Shown here piece by piece: positions 7,606 through 16,701 of a DNA stretch of 61,419 nucleotides. Location: positions 1-61,419 of the forward strand of contig NZ_JAHKQA010000100.1 of assembly GCF_018860705.1 (NCBI RefSeq), read 5' to 3'. Each line of letters opens with the position of its first letter. Position 1 is the first letter of the stretch. This DNA is from Citreicella sp. C3M06. Its GTDB lineage: Bacteria > Pseudomonadota > Alphaproteobacteria > Rhodobacterales > Rhodobacteraceae. A program made the position numbers and the translations under genes. Under the pieces are notes generated by a model. The model made no database searches, was not told the DNA's origin, and saw only the letters and a list, made by a program, of their open reading frames with translations.

Positions 7606-8514
7606 TCAGAAACTCAGCCGGTAATTCGTCGTCAGTTTCAGCGGCTGGGCCGGGTCGAACACCTGCCGCCCGTCCAGTTGCACCGACACCGAATGTTTCT
7701 GGCGCGACCACAGCAACCCGGCGGCAAGGGTCTGCGCGCTGTAATCGCCTCTGCCGTCGGCGTTGCTCCACTGGCCCTGCGTCATGCCGAAATCGACATA
7801 GGGGCGCAGGGCGTTCTGCGGCAGAAAGGTGGCGCGGGTCGACAGCGTGCTATCGAGCTTGGTGATGCCAAACCCCCCGAGGCTGCGGCGCCCCGGCGTC
7901 ACTTGCCGCGAGAATTGCAGGGTCGCGGTGCTGCCCAGCCGGACATCGCCGAAATCGCGTTCCAGTCTTGCGCGCGCTCCGGCGCCGAAGCGGGCGGCAC
8001 GCAGGGTGGCTCCGGCGATGCGGTAGACAGGGCGCGAAAAGCTGGCCCAGCTTTTGAGATTCAGATACTTGCCGACTGGTGTCTTGAAATAGGGGCCAAA
8101 GGAAAAGGTGCGGCTCTGCACGGTTTCGCCGTTGCTCAGCTCGGCGCTGCCAAGGCTGGCCACAAGCCCAAGCCGGCTGGCATTCATCACCGGCACATCG
8201 TAGCCCAGCAGCAGGCGGCGGCTGACCCCGTGCGGGGTGCCGTCGTATTCGGTCATGCGAAACGCTGTCCAGGCGCGGGCGGTATTGGCCCCGGCCTGCG
8301 TTGCAAGATACAGCCCGTTGCCGTTGAGGCTGACATGGCCAAAACCATCCATCACATGCCCCAGCGCCGCCTCATGCGCGGCGATATCGGCGGCCAGCGT
8401 GGTTGTCGCCCCGAGCCGGAGCGCGGCGCGCAACTCGGCATCTTCCGCGCGGAGGGGCAGAGGGGCAAGCGCCAGAAGGACGGCGCACATGGCTTTGGCG
8501 CTCAGCGCGTGCAT
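7606..8514 (-). CDS. beta-barrel-like outer-membrane protein of unknown function
   Basis: This 302-residue protein has a signal peptide (MHALSAKAMCAVLLALAPLPLRAE). The mature part alternates polar and hydrophobic residues throughout, is rich in Gly, Ser, Tyr and Arg, and ends in YRLSF: the C-terminal aromatic residue is the outer-membrane insertion signal of beta-barrels. It resembles an autotransporter barrel without a passenger. It follows the RTX gene on the same strand with a 233-bp gap. Function not recognised. Confidence 0.55.
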   Translation of the reverse strand: MHALSAKAMCAVLLALAPLPLRAEDAELRAALRLGATTTLAADIAAHEAALGHVMDGFGHVSLNGNGLYLATQAGANTARAWTAFRMTEYDGTPHGVSRRLLLGYDVPVMNASRLGLVASLGSAELSNGETVQSRTFSFGPYFKTPVGKYLNLKSWASFSRPVYRIAGATLRAARFGAGARARLERDFGDVRLGSTATLQFSRQVTPGRRSLGGFGITKLDSTLSTRATFLPQNALRPYVDFGMTQGQWSNADGRGDYSAQTLAAGLLWSRQKHSVSVQLDGRQVFDPAQPLKLTTNYRLSF

Positions 8515-8747
8515 GACAGCGGGGCTCTTTTGGTCTGGACGTTTGGTCTTCGGGGTCTTCCCTCGATACCCGCCGCGCGGCGTTCGATCAAATCACAATG
8601 CCGCCCTGTCTGGCGATACCCTGCGGTAACGTAACGTTAGCCACACTTGCGAGGCTCAGCGCCAACGGTCGCCTTACGGGCAGCCCAGATACAAAGGGGG
8701 CGCCCCACGCACAGAGAGGCGACCCCGGAACGCACAGGCACGGACGA
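8515..8747. other. 233-bp gap between RTX and outer-membrane genes
   Basis: No gene seen. It contains overlapping GTAACG repeats (8626-8636) and a GC-rich short hairpin (GGGGGCGCCCC near 8696). The hairpin could act as a terminator for the RTX gene. Confidence 0.35.
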
Positions 8748-10976
8748 TCAGACCAGCGGATCGCTCAGCGCGAAGGTCATGCTCAGATCGGTTTGCGTGG
8801 TCAGCACGCCGCTCAGGGTGACGGTGGCGCCATCGCCATAGGACACGACGGTGTCGCCAGTCAGTTGCACGACGTTGTCAATCCCCACGTCGAAGAAGCT
8901 CAGCACGTCGGTTGCCACGTCGAAATCGGTGATGGTGTCATCGCCGCCAGCGGTCTCGAAGACAAAGACATCGACGCCGGTGCCGCCGGTCAGGATATCA
9001 TCGCCGGTGCCCCCGGACAGCAGGTCATCGCCGATCCCGCCATCCATCCGATCATCGCCGCCGCGCCCGTACAGCATATCGTCGCCCGCATAGCCTTGCA
9101 GGGCATTGCGGTAGTCGTTCCCCGACAGCGCGTCGTCATGGATCGTGCCGCGCAGCGCCTCGATCGACAGCAGGATGTCGCCCGCCGCATCGCCGGTGTT
9201 GGCGCTGGCATCGGCAAGATCGACGGTGACGCCGCTGCTGGCGCCCAGATAGCTCGCCACGTCGCGCCCGATGCCGCCGCGGATCAGGTCAGCGCCGCTG
9301 CCACCGTTCATCGTGTCGTTGCCGAAGGAGCCGATCAGCGTGTCGTCGCCTTCCCGGCCTGTCAGGCTGTCATCGCCCGCAAGGCCGATCAGCCGGTTGT
9401 CCTCGGCATCTCCTGCGATGGTGTCGGCCAGATCGCTGCCCCGGATGTTCTCGATGCCGGTCAGCACATCCCCAAGCGCTGCGCCAGCGTTGGCCGCGCT
9501 GTCCTGAAGATCAAGCATCAGCGACATCGTCTGATCGTCATAGGCGGCCAGATCGATGCCCAGCCCGCCATCCATGCTGTCGGCGCCCACGCCGCCCACC
9601 AGCGTGTCGTTGCCCTCGCCGCCGATCAGCGTGTCGTCGCCGATCCAGCCCGACAGGAAATCCCGCCCGCCGCGCCCGTCGAGCAGATCGTCGCCGATCC
9701 AGCCAAGCAATTCGTTGCGATAGGCGTTGCCCGAAAGGTCATCGTTCTCGGCTGTGCCAAGCAGGGTTTCAATACTGCTCAGAACGTCGCCCGCCGCGGC
9801 CCCGGCATTCAGCGTCTGGTCGTCAAGGTCGATCACCGCAGCCAGGGTTGCTCCGGAATAATCTGCCGTATCCCAGCCATTGCGCCCGTAAATCATGTCG
9901 GCACCGGCGCCGCCGATCAGCGTGTCGGCGCCGCTCCCCGCCCGCAGGGTGTCGTTGCCATTGCCGCCGCGCAGCAGGGCGGAATTGCTCCAGCTTGTCA
10001 GGTCGTCGTCCCCGTCGCCGCCGTTCAGAGTGTGCTCGCCCCAATCGGCGTAAAGCGTGTCATCGCCGCCTTCGCCGAACACTGCGCTGCGGGAGCCATA
10101 TGCATAGATCTCATCGCCGCCGTCGCCGCCAAGCGCGACGGTGTTGGTGCCGCTGGCATAAATGGTGTCATCGCCCGCGCCGCCTTCGATGTGGTTGGTG
10201 CCGCCGTAGGAATCGATTTGGTCGTTGCCGTCGCCGCCAAGCAGCACGTCGTTATCGCTGCCGCCGATCAGCGTGTCCTTGCCATCGCCGCCGATCAGCG
10301 TGTTGTTGCCGCCCGCATAGCCCGCAAGCGAATCGTCGCCCGCGCCGCCATCAAGCAGATCGTCGCCCGTGCCGGACAGCAGGCGATCGTTGCCCTCGCC
10401 GCCCAGCAGCGTGTCGTTGCCATTGTATCCGGCAAGCAGATCATCGCCTGCGCCGCCGTCAAGGCTATCGTCCCCGGCCTGACCACGCAGTGTATCGTCA
10501 GCGTCCGAGCCGATCACCGTGTCATTGCCCGCCAGCGCATCGACGTCGCCGCCCCCGGCCTCTGGCATCTCGTAGAAATCGTCGCCATTGGTCAGGCTGA
10601 GCTGGGCGGTTGCCTGCAGCACATAGGCGCCCGTGCTGCTGCTGTAGCCACCGGCGGCGATATAATAGGTGCCGGTATAGCTTGTGGTGTAGACGATGCG
10701 CGAATTCAGCCCCGGCCCGGAGTCGTCGTTCTGGGTGAGCAGGTTGCCGCTGCTGTCATAGAGATAAAGATACGGATCGCTCATCCATTGGCTGTAAGGG
10801 GCGTAGGTGCCATCCAGCGTGATGGTCACCTCTCGCCCCTCGGCGAGTTCAATGCCGACCCAGTCGGTTTCACGCGACGTTTCCACAATGCCGTAGAACC
10901 TGTCGTTCAGGTTTATGGAATAGGGGGTGGTGATATCGCTCGGCGCGTCGCCGGCGTCTTCGTTTACAATTGCCAT
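8748..10976 (-). CDS. large RTX-repeat calcium-binding protein, probably type I secreted
   Basis: This acidic 742-residue protein has no classical signal peptide. Residues about 1-130 resemble a pre-peptidase C-terminal-type beta-sandwich (VTITLDGTY, GTYYIAAGGYSS). From about residue 145 to 690 there are many RTX nonapeptides of the GGxGxDxLxG type (GGAGDDLLAGYNGND, GGEGNDTLVGG), which bind calcium and fold outside the cell. Longer spacer units (TADYSGATLAAVIDLDD, DVLSSIETLLGT) recur three times. The hydrophobic C-terminus fits a type I secretion signal. No HlyB/HlyD/TolC genes are nearby. Cysteine is absent. Adhesin, matrix or enzyme carrier are all possible; no catalytic motif was seen. Confidence 0.85.
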   Translation of the reverse strand: MAIVNEDAGDAPSDITTPYSINLNDRFYGIVETSRETDWVGIELAEGREVTITLDGTYAPYSQWMSDPYLYLYDSSGNLLTQNDDSGPGLNSRIVYTTSYTGTYYIAAGGYSSSTGAYVLQATAQLSLTNGDDFYEMPEAGGGDVDALAGNDTVIGSDADDTLRGQAGDDSLDGGAGDDLLAGYNGNDTLLGGEGNDRLLSGTGDDLLDGGAGDDSLAGYAGGNNTLIGGDGKDTLIGGSDNDVLLGGDGNDQIDSYGGTNHIEGGAGDDTIYASGTNTVALGGDGGDEIYAYGSRSAVFGEGGDDTLYADWGEHTLNGGDGDDDLTSWSNSALLRGGNGNDTLRAGSGADTLIGGAGADMIYGRNGWDTADYSGATLAAVIDLDDQTLNAGAAAGDVLSSIETLLGTAENDDLSGNAYRNELLGWIGDDLLDGRGGRDFLSGWIGDDTLIGGEGNDTLVGGVGADSMDGGLGIDLAAYDDQTMSLMLDLQDSAANAGAALGDVLTGIENIRGSDLADTIAGDAEDNRLIGLAGDDSLTGREGDDTLIGSFGNDTMNGGSGADLIRGGIGRDVASYLGASSGVTVDLADASANTGDAAGDILLSIEALRGTIHDDALSGNDYRNALQGYAGDDMLYGRGGDDRMDGGIGDDLLSGGTGDDILTGGTGVDVFVFETAGGDDTITDFDVATDVLSFFDVGIDNVVQLTGDTVVSYGDGATVTLSGVLTTQTDLSMTFALSDPLV

Positions 10977-11081
10977 TTTGATTAAATCCTCCGCTAACTG
11001 AAAGGATCATGGGCTCAAGTTTGCAATTTTTTCAACCTAAAGCTTATTGCGCACACTCTATCGTTCATCATTTTGCGCTTT

Positions 11082-11801
11082 TTATTTGTCGGTTCGGATC
11101 GCGCGCGTGATGTCTGGCGTCAGCACGGTCGCAACGATGCGGTCGCGAAACAGGTCGACATGGGCGGCGGCAACCCGTTCGGCCGCGGCGGCATCGCGGG
11201 CGCGGATGTGGGCGATCAGCTCGCGGTGGTGACAATTGGTCTGGGCAAGATGCTCGCGCAGGCGGGTCTCATGACCGGCATGTTCGACAAAGCTGACATG
11301 GCCGACCCGCATCCCCTCGATCAACGCGCGCTCGTAGGAATCGTGCAGGTGCGATGATCCGGCGGCGGCGCTGATGGCGAGATGAAAGGCGCAGTTGGTC
11401 TCGTTGATCTCTTCGACATCGCGGGCGGTGGCGGCGGCTTCAAAGGCATCCTGCGCGGCTTCGATGGCGGCCAGTTGCGCGTCGCTGCGGCGCAGGGCGG
11501 CAAGATGAGTCTGCGCGCGCTGCAGCAGGTCGAGCGCTTCGAAGAAATCGCGCAAATCAAACAGGTTCATCGCCGCGACCCGCGCGCCGCGCCCACGCAC
11601 CACCTGCACCAGTCCTTCGGAGCCGAGCCGGATCAGCGCCTCGCGCACCGGCGTGCGCGACACCTCGTAGCGGGCCGAGATCTCCAGCTCGTCGAGATCC
11701 GATCCCGGTGTCAGTTCCATACGCAGAATCGCGCGTCGCAGCATCCGGTACACATGTTCCGCCCCGCGCGCCGCGCCGGGGTCTGTCGGTTTGCGTGCCA
11801 T
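11082..11801 (-). CDS. GntR-family regulator, FadR/FCD subfamily
   Basis: This 239-residue regulator has an N-terminal winged helix (VYRMLRRAILRMELTPGSDLDE, then SRTPVREALIRLGSEGLV, residues about 17-70) and a C-terminal helical FCD ligand domain with likely metal ligands in NCAFHLAIS and in the later His residues (AHIRARD, AAAHVDLF). It is divergent from the hydantoinase operon. The 147-bp gap holds a near-perfect inverted repeat (11910-11926) over a likely promoter. It is inferred to repress that operon until an effector, probably the substrate acid, binds. Confidence 0.85.
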   Translation of the reverse strand: MARKPTDPGAARGAEHVYRMLRRAILRMELTPGSDLDELEISARYEVSRTPVREALIRLGSEGLVQVVRGRGARVAAMNLFDLRDFFEALDLLQRAQTHLAALRRSDAQLAAIEAAQDAFEAAATARDVEEINETNCAFHLAISAAAGSSHLHDSYERALIEGMRVGHVSFVEHAGHETRLREHLAQTNCHHRELIAHIRARDAAAAERVAAAHVDLFRDRIVATVLTPDITRAIRTDK

Positions 11802-11890
11802 TCCTGATCCCTTCCTGCCCGGTTTTGATGCCTTTGTATGCGCAATGCGCGGATGATGCGTGGGAAAATGACCGTCACTTGATATTTTGT

Positions 11891-11926
11891 TTGACTCATT
11901 CTTTGCATACTTTGTGTATTACAAAG
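11891..11926 (+). promoter_or_regulatory. promoter and operator of the hydantoinase operon
   Basis: TTGACT (11891-11896) lies 18 bp before TGTATT (11915-11920), a plausible -35/-10 pair. CTTTGT (11910-11915) and ACAAAG (11921-11926) form a 6-bp inverted repeat with a 5-bp spacer over the -10 element. This is a typical place for a GntR-type repressor to bind. The operator role is inferred from position only. Confidence 0.45.
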
Positions 11927-11948
11927 CAATACCGAAGGAAGACAGACG

Positions 11949-14003
11949 ATGGCGGAACACTGGACAATCGGCGTGGACGTGGGGGGCACCTTCACCGACC
12001 TGTGCGCGATCGAGGCGCAAACCGGGCGCATCGCGCTGCACAAGGTGCCCAGCACCCCGGCGAATCCGGCGCTGGCCATCGTTTCGGGGCTGGATGGGCT
12101 GGCCGACAAGGCGGGGTTCGATCTGGGTGATGTGCGCGCCATTGGCCATGGCACCACGGTGGCCACCAACGCGCTGATCCAGCGCACCGGCGCGCGAGTG
12201 GCGATGCTGACCACCCAGCATTTCCGCGATCTGGTCGAGATCGGTCGCCAGACCCGCCCGCTGATGTATGATCTGCGCGCCGATTACCCCGCGCCGCTGG
12301 CCCCGCGCCATCTGCGGCTTGAAATCACCGAACGCATCGGCGCTGCGGGCGAGGTGGTGACCCCGCTGGATATGGCCACGGTCGATGCCGCCATCGAGGT
12401 GCTGAAGGCCGAAGCGGTCGAGGCGGTGGCCATCGCCTTCCTGTTCTCCTATCTCAACCCGTCGCACGAACAGGCGGTCAAGGCGCGCCTGACCGAGGCG
12501 CTGCCCGGCGTCGCCATCAGCGCCTCGTCGGACGTGATGCCCGAATTTCGCGAATATGAACGGTCTTCGACCACGCTGCTCAACGCCTATCTGCAACCGG
12601 CCTTCGGCGATTACATGCGCACGCTGTCGGCCGAGGTCGCCGCCTGCTCGCCGCGCGCCAGCCTTGGGGTCAACCAGTCGAGCGGCGGCCTGATGTCGGT
12701 GGACAAGGCCCGCGATTTCCCGATCCGCACCGCCATGTCCGGCCCTGCGGCGGGGGCGAATGGCGCGATCCACACCGCGATGCAATCGGGCATCGAGAAT
12801 GTCATCACCTATGACGTGGGGGGCACCAGCGCCGATGTGGCGCTGATCAAGGGGCAGGCCATCGGGCTGGCCTTTGACCGCGACGTGGCGGATTTCCCGG
12901 TGCGCATGCCGATGGTCGACATCAACACCGTCGGGGCCGGGGGCGGCTCCATCGCATGGTTCGACCGGGGCGGGTTGATGAAGGTCGGCCCGGCCTCGGC
13001 GGGCGCGCGGCCCGGCCCGGCCTGCTATGGCCACGGCGGCAGCCACGCCACCGTGACCGACGCCAACGTGGTGCTGGGGCGGCTGTCGACACGCGGCCTG
13101 CTGGGCGGCGACATGTCGCTGGATGTCGAGGCTTCGTTCCGGGTGGTGGGCGAGGTGGCCCGCCAGCTCGGTTGCCCGATCGAAACCGCGGCGCGCGGCA
13201 TTCTGGATATCATGGCGGCAAATTCGGTGCGCGCGATCCGGGCGATTTCGGTCGAACGCGGCCATGATCCGCGTGATTTCGCGCTGATGCCCTTTGGCGG
13301 CGCCGGCCCGCTGCATGCCGAAGCGGTGGCGCGGGCGCTTGGCATCCGCACCATCCTCGTGCCGCTGCTGCCGGGCATTCTCTGCGCCGAAGGTCTTCTG
13401 GTCGCGGGCCGCTCCGAAGCGCTGGTGCGCTCGCAGCGCCTGCCGCTCGACGCCGCCGCGCCGGATACGCTGGCCACCCTGTCGGCAGAGCTGCGCGCCG
13501 AGGCCGAGGCATGGTTCGACGCCGAAGACATCGCGCCGCAGGAGCGCAGCGTCAGCCTTGTGGCCGACATGCGCCATGCCTCGCAGAATTACGAATTGCA
13601 GATCCCGGTGGGGGCGAATGTCGGTGATCTGGAGGCGCTGAAAGACGCCTTCTTCGAGGCCCACACCCGCGCCTACGGCTTTCACAACTCCGAAGATCCG
13701 ATCGAGATCATCGCCCTGCGCATGACCCCGCAGGGGGCAAAGCCGCAGGTCGGAACGCCGCCGCAGGGGGCAGGGGCCTCGACCACCCCCGCGCCGCGGT
13801 CGCGCCGCCCGGTCTGGTTCAACGGCCCTGAGGCCATCGACACCCCGGTCTTTGAACGCGCCGATCTTGCGCCCGGAACCGCGCTGCACGGCCCCGCCGT
13901 GATCGACCAGTTCGACAGCACGCTGCTGCTGTTCCCCGGCGATGCGGCCCGCATCGACGACGCGCTCAATATTCTCATCACCCGTGGAGGCCTCGACCAA
14001 TGA
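11949..14003 (+). CDS. hydantoinase/oxoprolinase family protein, subunit A (HyuA-like)
   Basis: This 684-residue protein has the three HyuA domains: N-terminal Hydant_A_N with the ATP-binding IGVDVGGTFTDL and GHGTTVATNALIQRTGARV, a central hydantoinase_A domain with SGPAAGANGAI, YDVGGTSADVALI and GAGGGSIAW, and a C-terminal domain (about 510-684). The family hydrolyses cyclic amides or carboxylates ketones with ATP, always with a B subunit. RBS GAAGGAAG precedes the ATG. The B gene overlaps by 4 bp. With a TRAP transporter and a ThDP enzyme downstream, it probably acts on an imported small acid or lactam. Substrate unknown. Confidence 0.85.
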   Translation: MAEHWTIGVDVGGTFTDLCAIEAQTGRIALHKVPSTPANPALAIVSGLDGLADKAGFDLGDVRAIGHGTTVATNALIQRTGARVAMLTTQHFRDLVEIGRQTRPLMYDLRADYPAPLAPRHLRLEITERIGAAGEVVTPLDMATVDAAIEVLKAEAVEAVAIAFLFSYLNPSHEQAVKARLTEALPGVAISASSDVMPEFREYERSSTTLLNAYLQPAFGDYMRTLSAEVAACSPRASLGVNQSSGGLMSVDKARDFPIRTAMSGPAAGANGAIHTAMQSGIENVITYDVGGTSADVALIKGQAIGLAFDRDVADFPVRMPMVDINTVGAGGGSIAWFDRGGLMKVGPASAGARPGPACYGHGGSHATVTDANVVLGRLSTRGLLGGDMSLDVEASFRVVGEVARQLGCPIETAARGILDIMAANSVRAIRAISVERGHDPRDFALMPFGGAGPLHAEAVARALGIRTILVPLLPGILCAEGLLVAGRSEALVRSQRLPLDAAAPDTLATLSAELRAEAEAWFDAEDIAPQERSVSLVADMRHASQNYELQIPVGANVGDLEALKDAFFEAHTRAYGFHNSEDPIEIIALRMTPQGAKPQVGTPPQGAGASTTPAPRSRRPVWFNGPEAIDTPVFERADLAPGTALHGPAVIDQFDSTLLLFPGDAARIDDALNILITRGGLDQ

Positions 14004-15691
14004 GCGCGCCCGATCCAATCACCGTCGAAATCGTCGCCTCCGCCTTTCGCTCGGTGGTGGATGAAAGCTTCATCGCGCTGATGAAAAGCGCCTATTCGAC
14101 CAATATCAAGGAACGGCACGACCATTCCTGCGCGATCTGCGATCCGCGCGGGCGTCTGATCGTGCAGTCGGAACAATCGCTGCCGATCCATCTGGCCTCG
14201 ATGACCGGGCTGATGCAGGCGGTGCTGGCGCGCTATCCGCTGGACCAGATCCACGAGGGCGATATCTTTGTCGCCAATGACCCGCATGTGGCGGGCGGCA
14301 CCCACCTGCCCGATATCAACTACGCCGCGCCGATCTTTGCCGAGGGGCGCATCCTTGGCTTTGTCTGCAACATCGCCCATCACGCCGATATCGGCGGCAT
14401 GGTGCCCGGCTCGATGGCGGGCGGCATGTCCGAGATCTGGCAGGAGGGCCTGCGCATCCCTCTGGTGCGCCTGTTCCGCGCCGGGCAATTGCAGCAGGAC
14501 ATTCTGGATATCCTGCTGCTCAACGCGCGCATTCCAAGCGAGCGCCGGGGAGACCACTTTGCCCAGATCGCCGCCTGTCGCCTTGGCCTGCGCCGGGTGG
14601 ACGAGATCGTCGCCCGCTACGGCGCGCCGCTGATCGAGGCGGTCTGGGACGAATTGCTGATCCGCACCCACACGCGGATGCGCGCCGCGATTTCCGATCT
14701 GCCCGACGGCATCTACCGGTTTCAGGATGTGATGGATGACGACGGGTTTGGCACCCGTGACATTCCTCTGAAACTGGAAATTCGCGTCAGCGGCGAACGC
14801 GCCGTGTTCGACTGGACCGGCAGCGCGCCGCAGGTGCGCGGCAACATCAACCTGACCTTCGGCGCGACCAAGGCGGCGGTGGCCTATGCGCTGCGCACCC
14901 TGCTCGACCCCGAAATCGCCAACAACGAAGGCGTGCTCGATTGCTGCGAGCTGGTGACGCAGCGCGGCAGCATCGTCGATTGCGTTGCGCCCGCGCCGGT
15001 GGCGCAGCGTCTCAACACCTCGCAGCGTCTGGTCGACATCATCATCGGCGCGCTGGCGCCTGCCATCCCCGATGCGGTGGTTGGCGCCTCGAACGGGGCC
15101 AACACCACCGCCGTCTTTTCCGGCACCGATCCGCGCAATGGCCAGCCCTACCTGTACCTTGAAACGCTGGGCGGCGGGGCCGGGGGGCGGTCTGACCGCG
15201 ATGGCAAGGACGGGGTGCAGGTGCATATCACCAACACCTCGAACCTGCCGATCGAGGCGATCGAAACCGAATATCCGCTGCGCGTTCTGGCCTATGGCTT
15301 TGCCCCCGACAGCGGCGGGGCAGGGCGGTTTCGCGGCGGCGCGGGGCTGCGCCGGGTGATCGCGCCGGTGGGCCATGATTGCACCTTCAACGGCGCGGGC
15401 GAGCGCTTTTCCAACGCGCCATGGGGGATCTTTGGCGGCGGCGAAGGCCGCCCCGGACGCTTCGTGCTGCAGACTGGCGCGCAGGACCAGCTGCTGGCGT
15501 CCAAGCCCACGGCGGTGCCGCTGCCCGAGGGCAGCGCCATCGTTGTCGAAACCCCCGGATCGGGCGGCTACGGCCCGGCGCAGGACCGCCCGCAAGAAGA
15601 CGTCGCCGCCGACGCGCTTGCCGGGAAGTATTCTGATGAGTTTCTCGATCGCAACTACCCCGCGCAACGACGCGGGCAAGACCGGGCCTGA
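14000..15691 (+). CDS. hydantoinase/oxoprolinase family protein, subunit B (HyuB-like)
   Basis: This 563-residue protein is Hydantoinase_B over nearly its whole length. Family marks include SERHDHSCAI-like KERHDHSCAI, FVANDPHVAGGTHLPDI, NIAHHADIGGMVPGSM, and the Gly-rich GGGAGGRSDRDGKDG. It forms the catalytic partner of the upstream A subunit. The start ATG overlaps the A stop (ATGA), which supports coupled translation and a complex. The last residues (about 545-563) look like an unconserved tail. Confidence 0.85.
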   Translation: MSAPDPITVEIVASAFRSVVDESFIALMKSAYSTNIKERHDHSCAICDPRGRLIVQSEQSLPIHLASMTGLMQAVLARYPLDQIHEGDIFVANDPHVAGGTHLPDINYAAPIFAEGRILGFVCNIAHHADIGGMVPGSMAGGMSEIWQEGLRIPLVRLFRAGQLQQDILDILLLNARIPSERRGDHFAQIAACRLGLRRVDEIVARYGAPLIEAVWDELLIRTHTRMRAAISDLPDGIYRFQDVMDDDGFGTRDIPLKLEIRVSGERAVFDWTGSAPQVRGNINLTFGATKAAVAYALRTLLDPEIANNEGVLDCCELVTQRGSIVDCVAPAPVAQRLNTSQRLVDIIIGALAPAIPDAVVGASNGANTTAVFSGTDPRNGQPYLYLETLGGGAGGRSDRDGKDGVQVHITNTSNLPIEAIETEYPLRVLAYGFAPDSGGAGRFRGGAGLRRVIAPVGHDCTFNGAGERFSNAPWGIFGGGEGRPGRFVLQTGAQDQLLASKPTAVPLPEGSAIVVETPGSGGYGPAQDRPQEDVAADALAGKYSDEFLDRNYPAQRRGQDRA

Positions 15692-15723
15692 CCCGGACAT
15701 CCAACCAACAGGGAATCAAAACC

Positions 15724-16701
15724 ATGAAATACATCGCTCTTGCGGCTATGACCCTCGCCGCGCCCGTCTCAGCGCAATCGGTCAGCTGGGATCTGGCCAA
15801 TGAATACCCGCCCAATTCGGTGCACGCCCAATCTGCCGACACCTTCATCGCCGCGCTGGCCGAGGCCTCGGGCGGCGACATGAAGATCACCGCGCATCAC
15901 GGTGCGGCGCTGGGGTATAAATCGCTGGATCAATACGATGCGGTGGGCGACGGCGCGCTGGACCTTGCCTCCAGCTTTGCCACCCCGTGGTCGGGGATCG
16001 ACCCGGTGTTCATCCTGTCGTCTATCCCCTTCCTAGTGAAGACCCCCGCCGAAGAGCGCCAGCTTTATGAAATCGCCAAGCCCTACTACGAAGCCGTGCT
16101 CGAGGCCGACAACCAGGTGCTGCTGTTCGCCACGCCCTGGCCGCCGTCGGGCCTGTGGGGCAACAAGGCGCTCGACAGCCTCGAGGCGCTCGATGGGGTC
16201 AAGCTGCGCACCTATGATGCCAACGGCACCATCACCTTTGGCAACACCCCCGCAACCCCGGTACAGCTAAGCTGGGCCGACACCGTGCCGCAGCTGTCCA
16301 CCGGCGCGGTCGATGCGGTGCTGACCTCGGCCGATGGCGGGGCGTCGGCGATGCTCTGGGAGCAGCAGTCGCATTTCACCGAAGTCAACTACGCCATGCC
16401 GCTGCAATTCGTGCACCTGAACCGCGATGTCTATGACGCGCTGTCCGATGAGCAGAAGGCATGGATCGCACAGGCCACCAAGGCAGCCGAGGATTTCGGC
16501 TGGGGGCTGCTGGAAAACCGCGTGGCGCAGAATTACGCCGACATGGAAAGCCACGGCATGACCATCGTTACCGATGTCGATCCGGCCTATCTCGCCGCGC
16601 TGTCCGAAGCGGCCGCCCCGGCGCTTGAGCAGTGGAAGGACAAGATGGGCGAAGACGCCGAGTCCATCCTTGCCGCCTTCGAGGAAAGCCGCGCGCAATG
16701 A
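15724..16701 (+). CDS. TRAP transporter solute-binding protein (DctP family)
   Basis: This 325-residue periplasmic binding protein has a signal peptide MKYIALAAMTLAAPVSA. The family fold is seen in ITAHHGAALGYKSLDQYDAVGDGALDL, IPFLVKTPAEE and a ligand region LRTYDANGTITFGNTPATPVQLSWADTVPQL, where the arginine is the usual carboxylate clamp. TRAP systems import acids with a sodium gradient. It follows the hydantoinase pair by 32 bp and is coupled to dctQ by an ATGA overlap. Confidence 0.9.
   Translation: MKYIALAAMTLAAPVSAQSVSWDLANEYPPNSVHAQSADTFIAALAEASGGDMKITAHHGAALGYKSLDQYDAVGDGALDLASSFATPWSGIDPVFILSSIPFLVKTPAEERQLYEIAKPYYEAVLEADNQVLLFATPWPPSGLWGNKALDSLEALDGVKLRTYDANGTITFGNTPATPVQLSWADTVPQLSTGAVDAVLTSADGGASAMLWEQQSHFTEVNYAMPLQFVHLNRDVYDALSDEQKAWIAQATKAAEDFGWGLLENRVAQNYADMESHGMTIVTDVDPAYLAALSEAAAPALEQWKDKMGEDAESILAAFEESRAQ

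Noticed and set aside
8626-8652. GTAACG repeats as a further SigF-type promoter
   Set aside because: Sixteen bases after either GTAACG there is no CGAA or CGTA, and no gene starts in the right place.
8748-10540. Regularly spaced repeats as a possible CRISPR array
   Set aside because: The repeats are in phase with codons, vary in sequence and encode GGxGxD motifs; they are RTX coding repeats.
8598-10985. Long open frame on the plus strand, antisense to the RTX gene
   Set aside because: It is the mirror of the GC-rich repetitive RTX gene; the translation is a run of short hydrophobic repeats without a known domain, while the minus frame is a clear RTX protein.
11919-15700. Two long minus-strand frames opposite the hydantoinase genes
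   Set aside because: They are Arg/His/Gly-rich shadow frames typical of high-GC DNA; the plus strand encodes complete HyuA and HyuB proteins.
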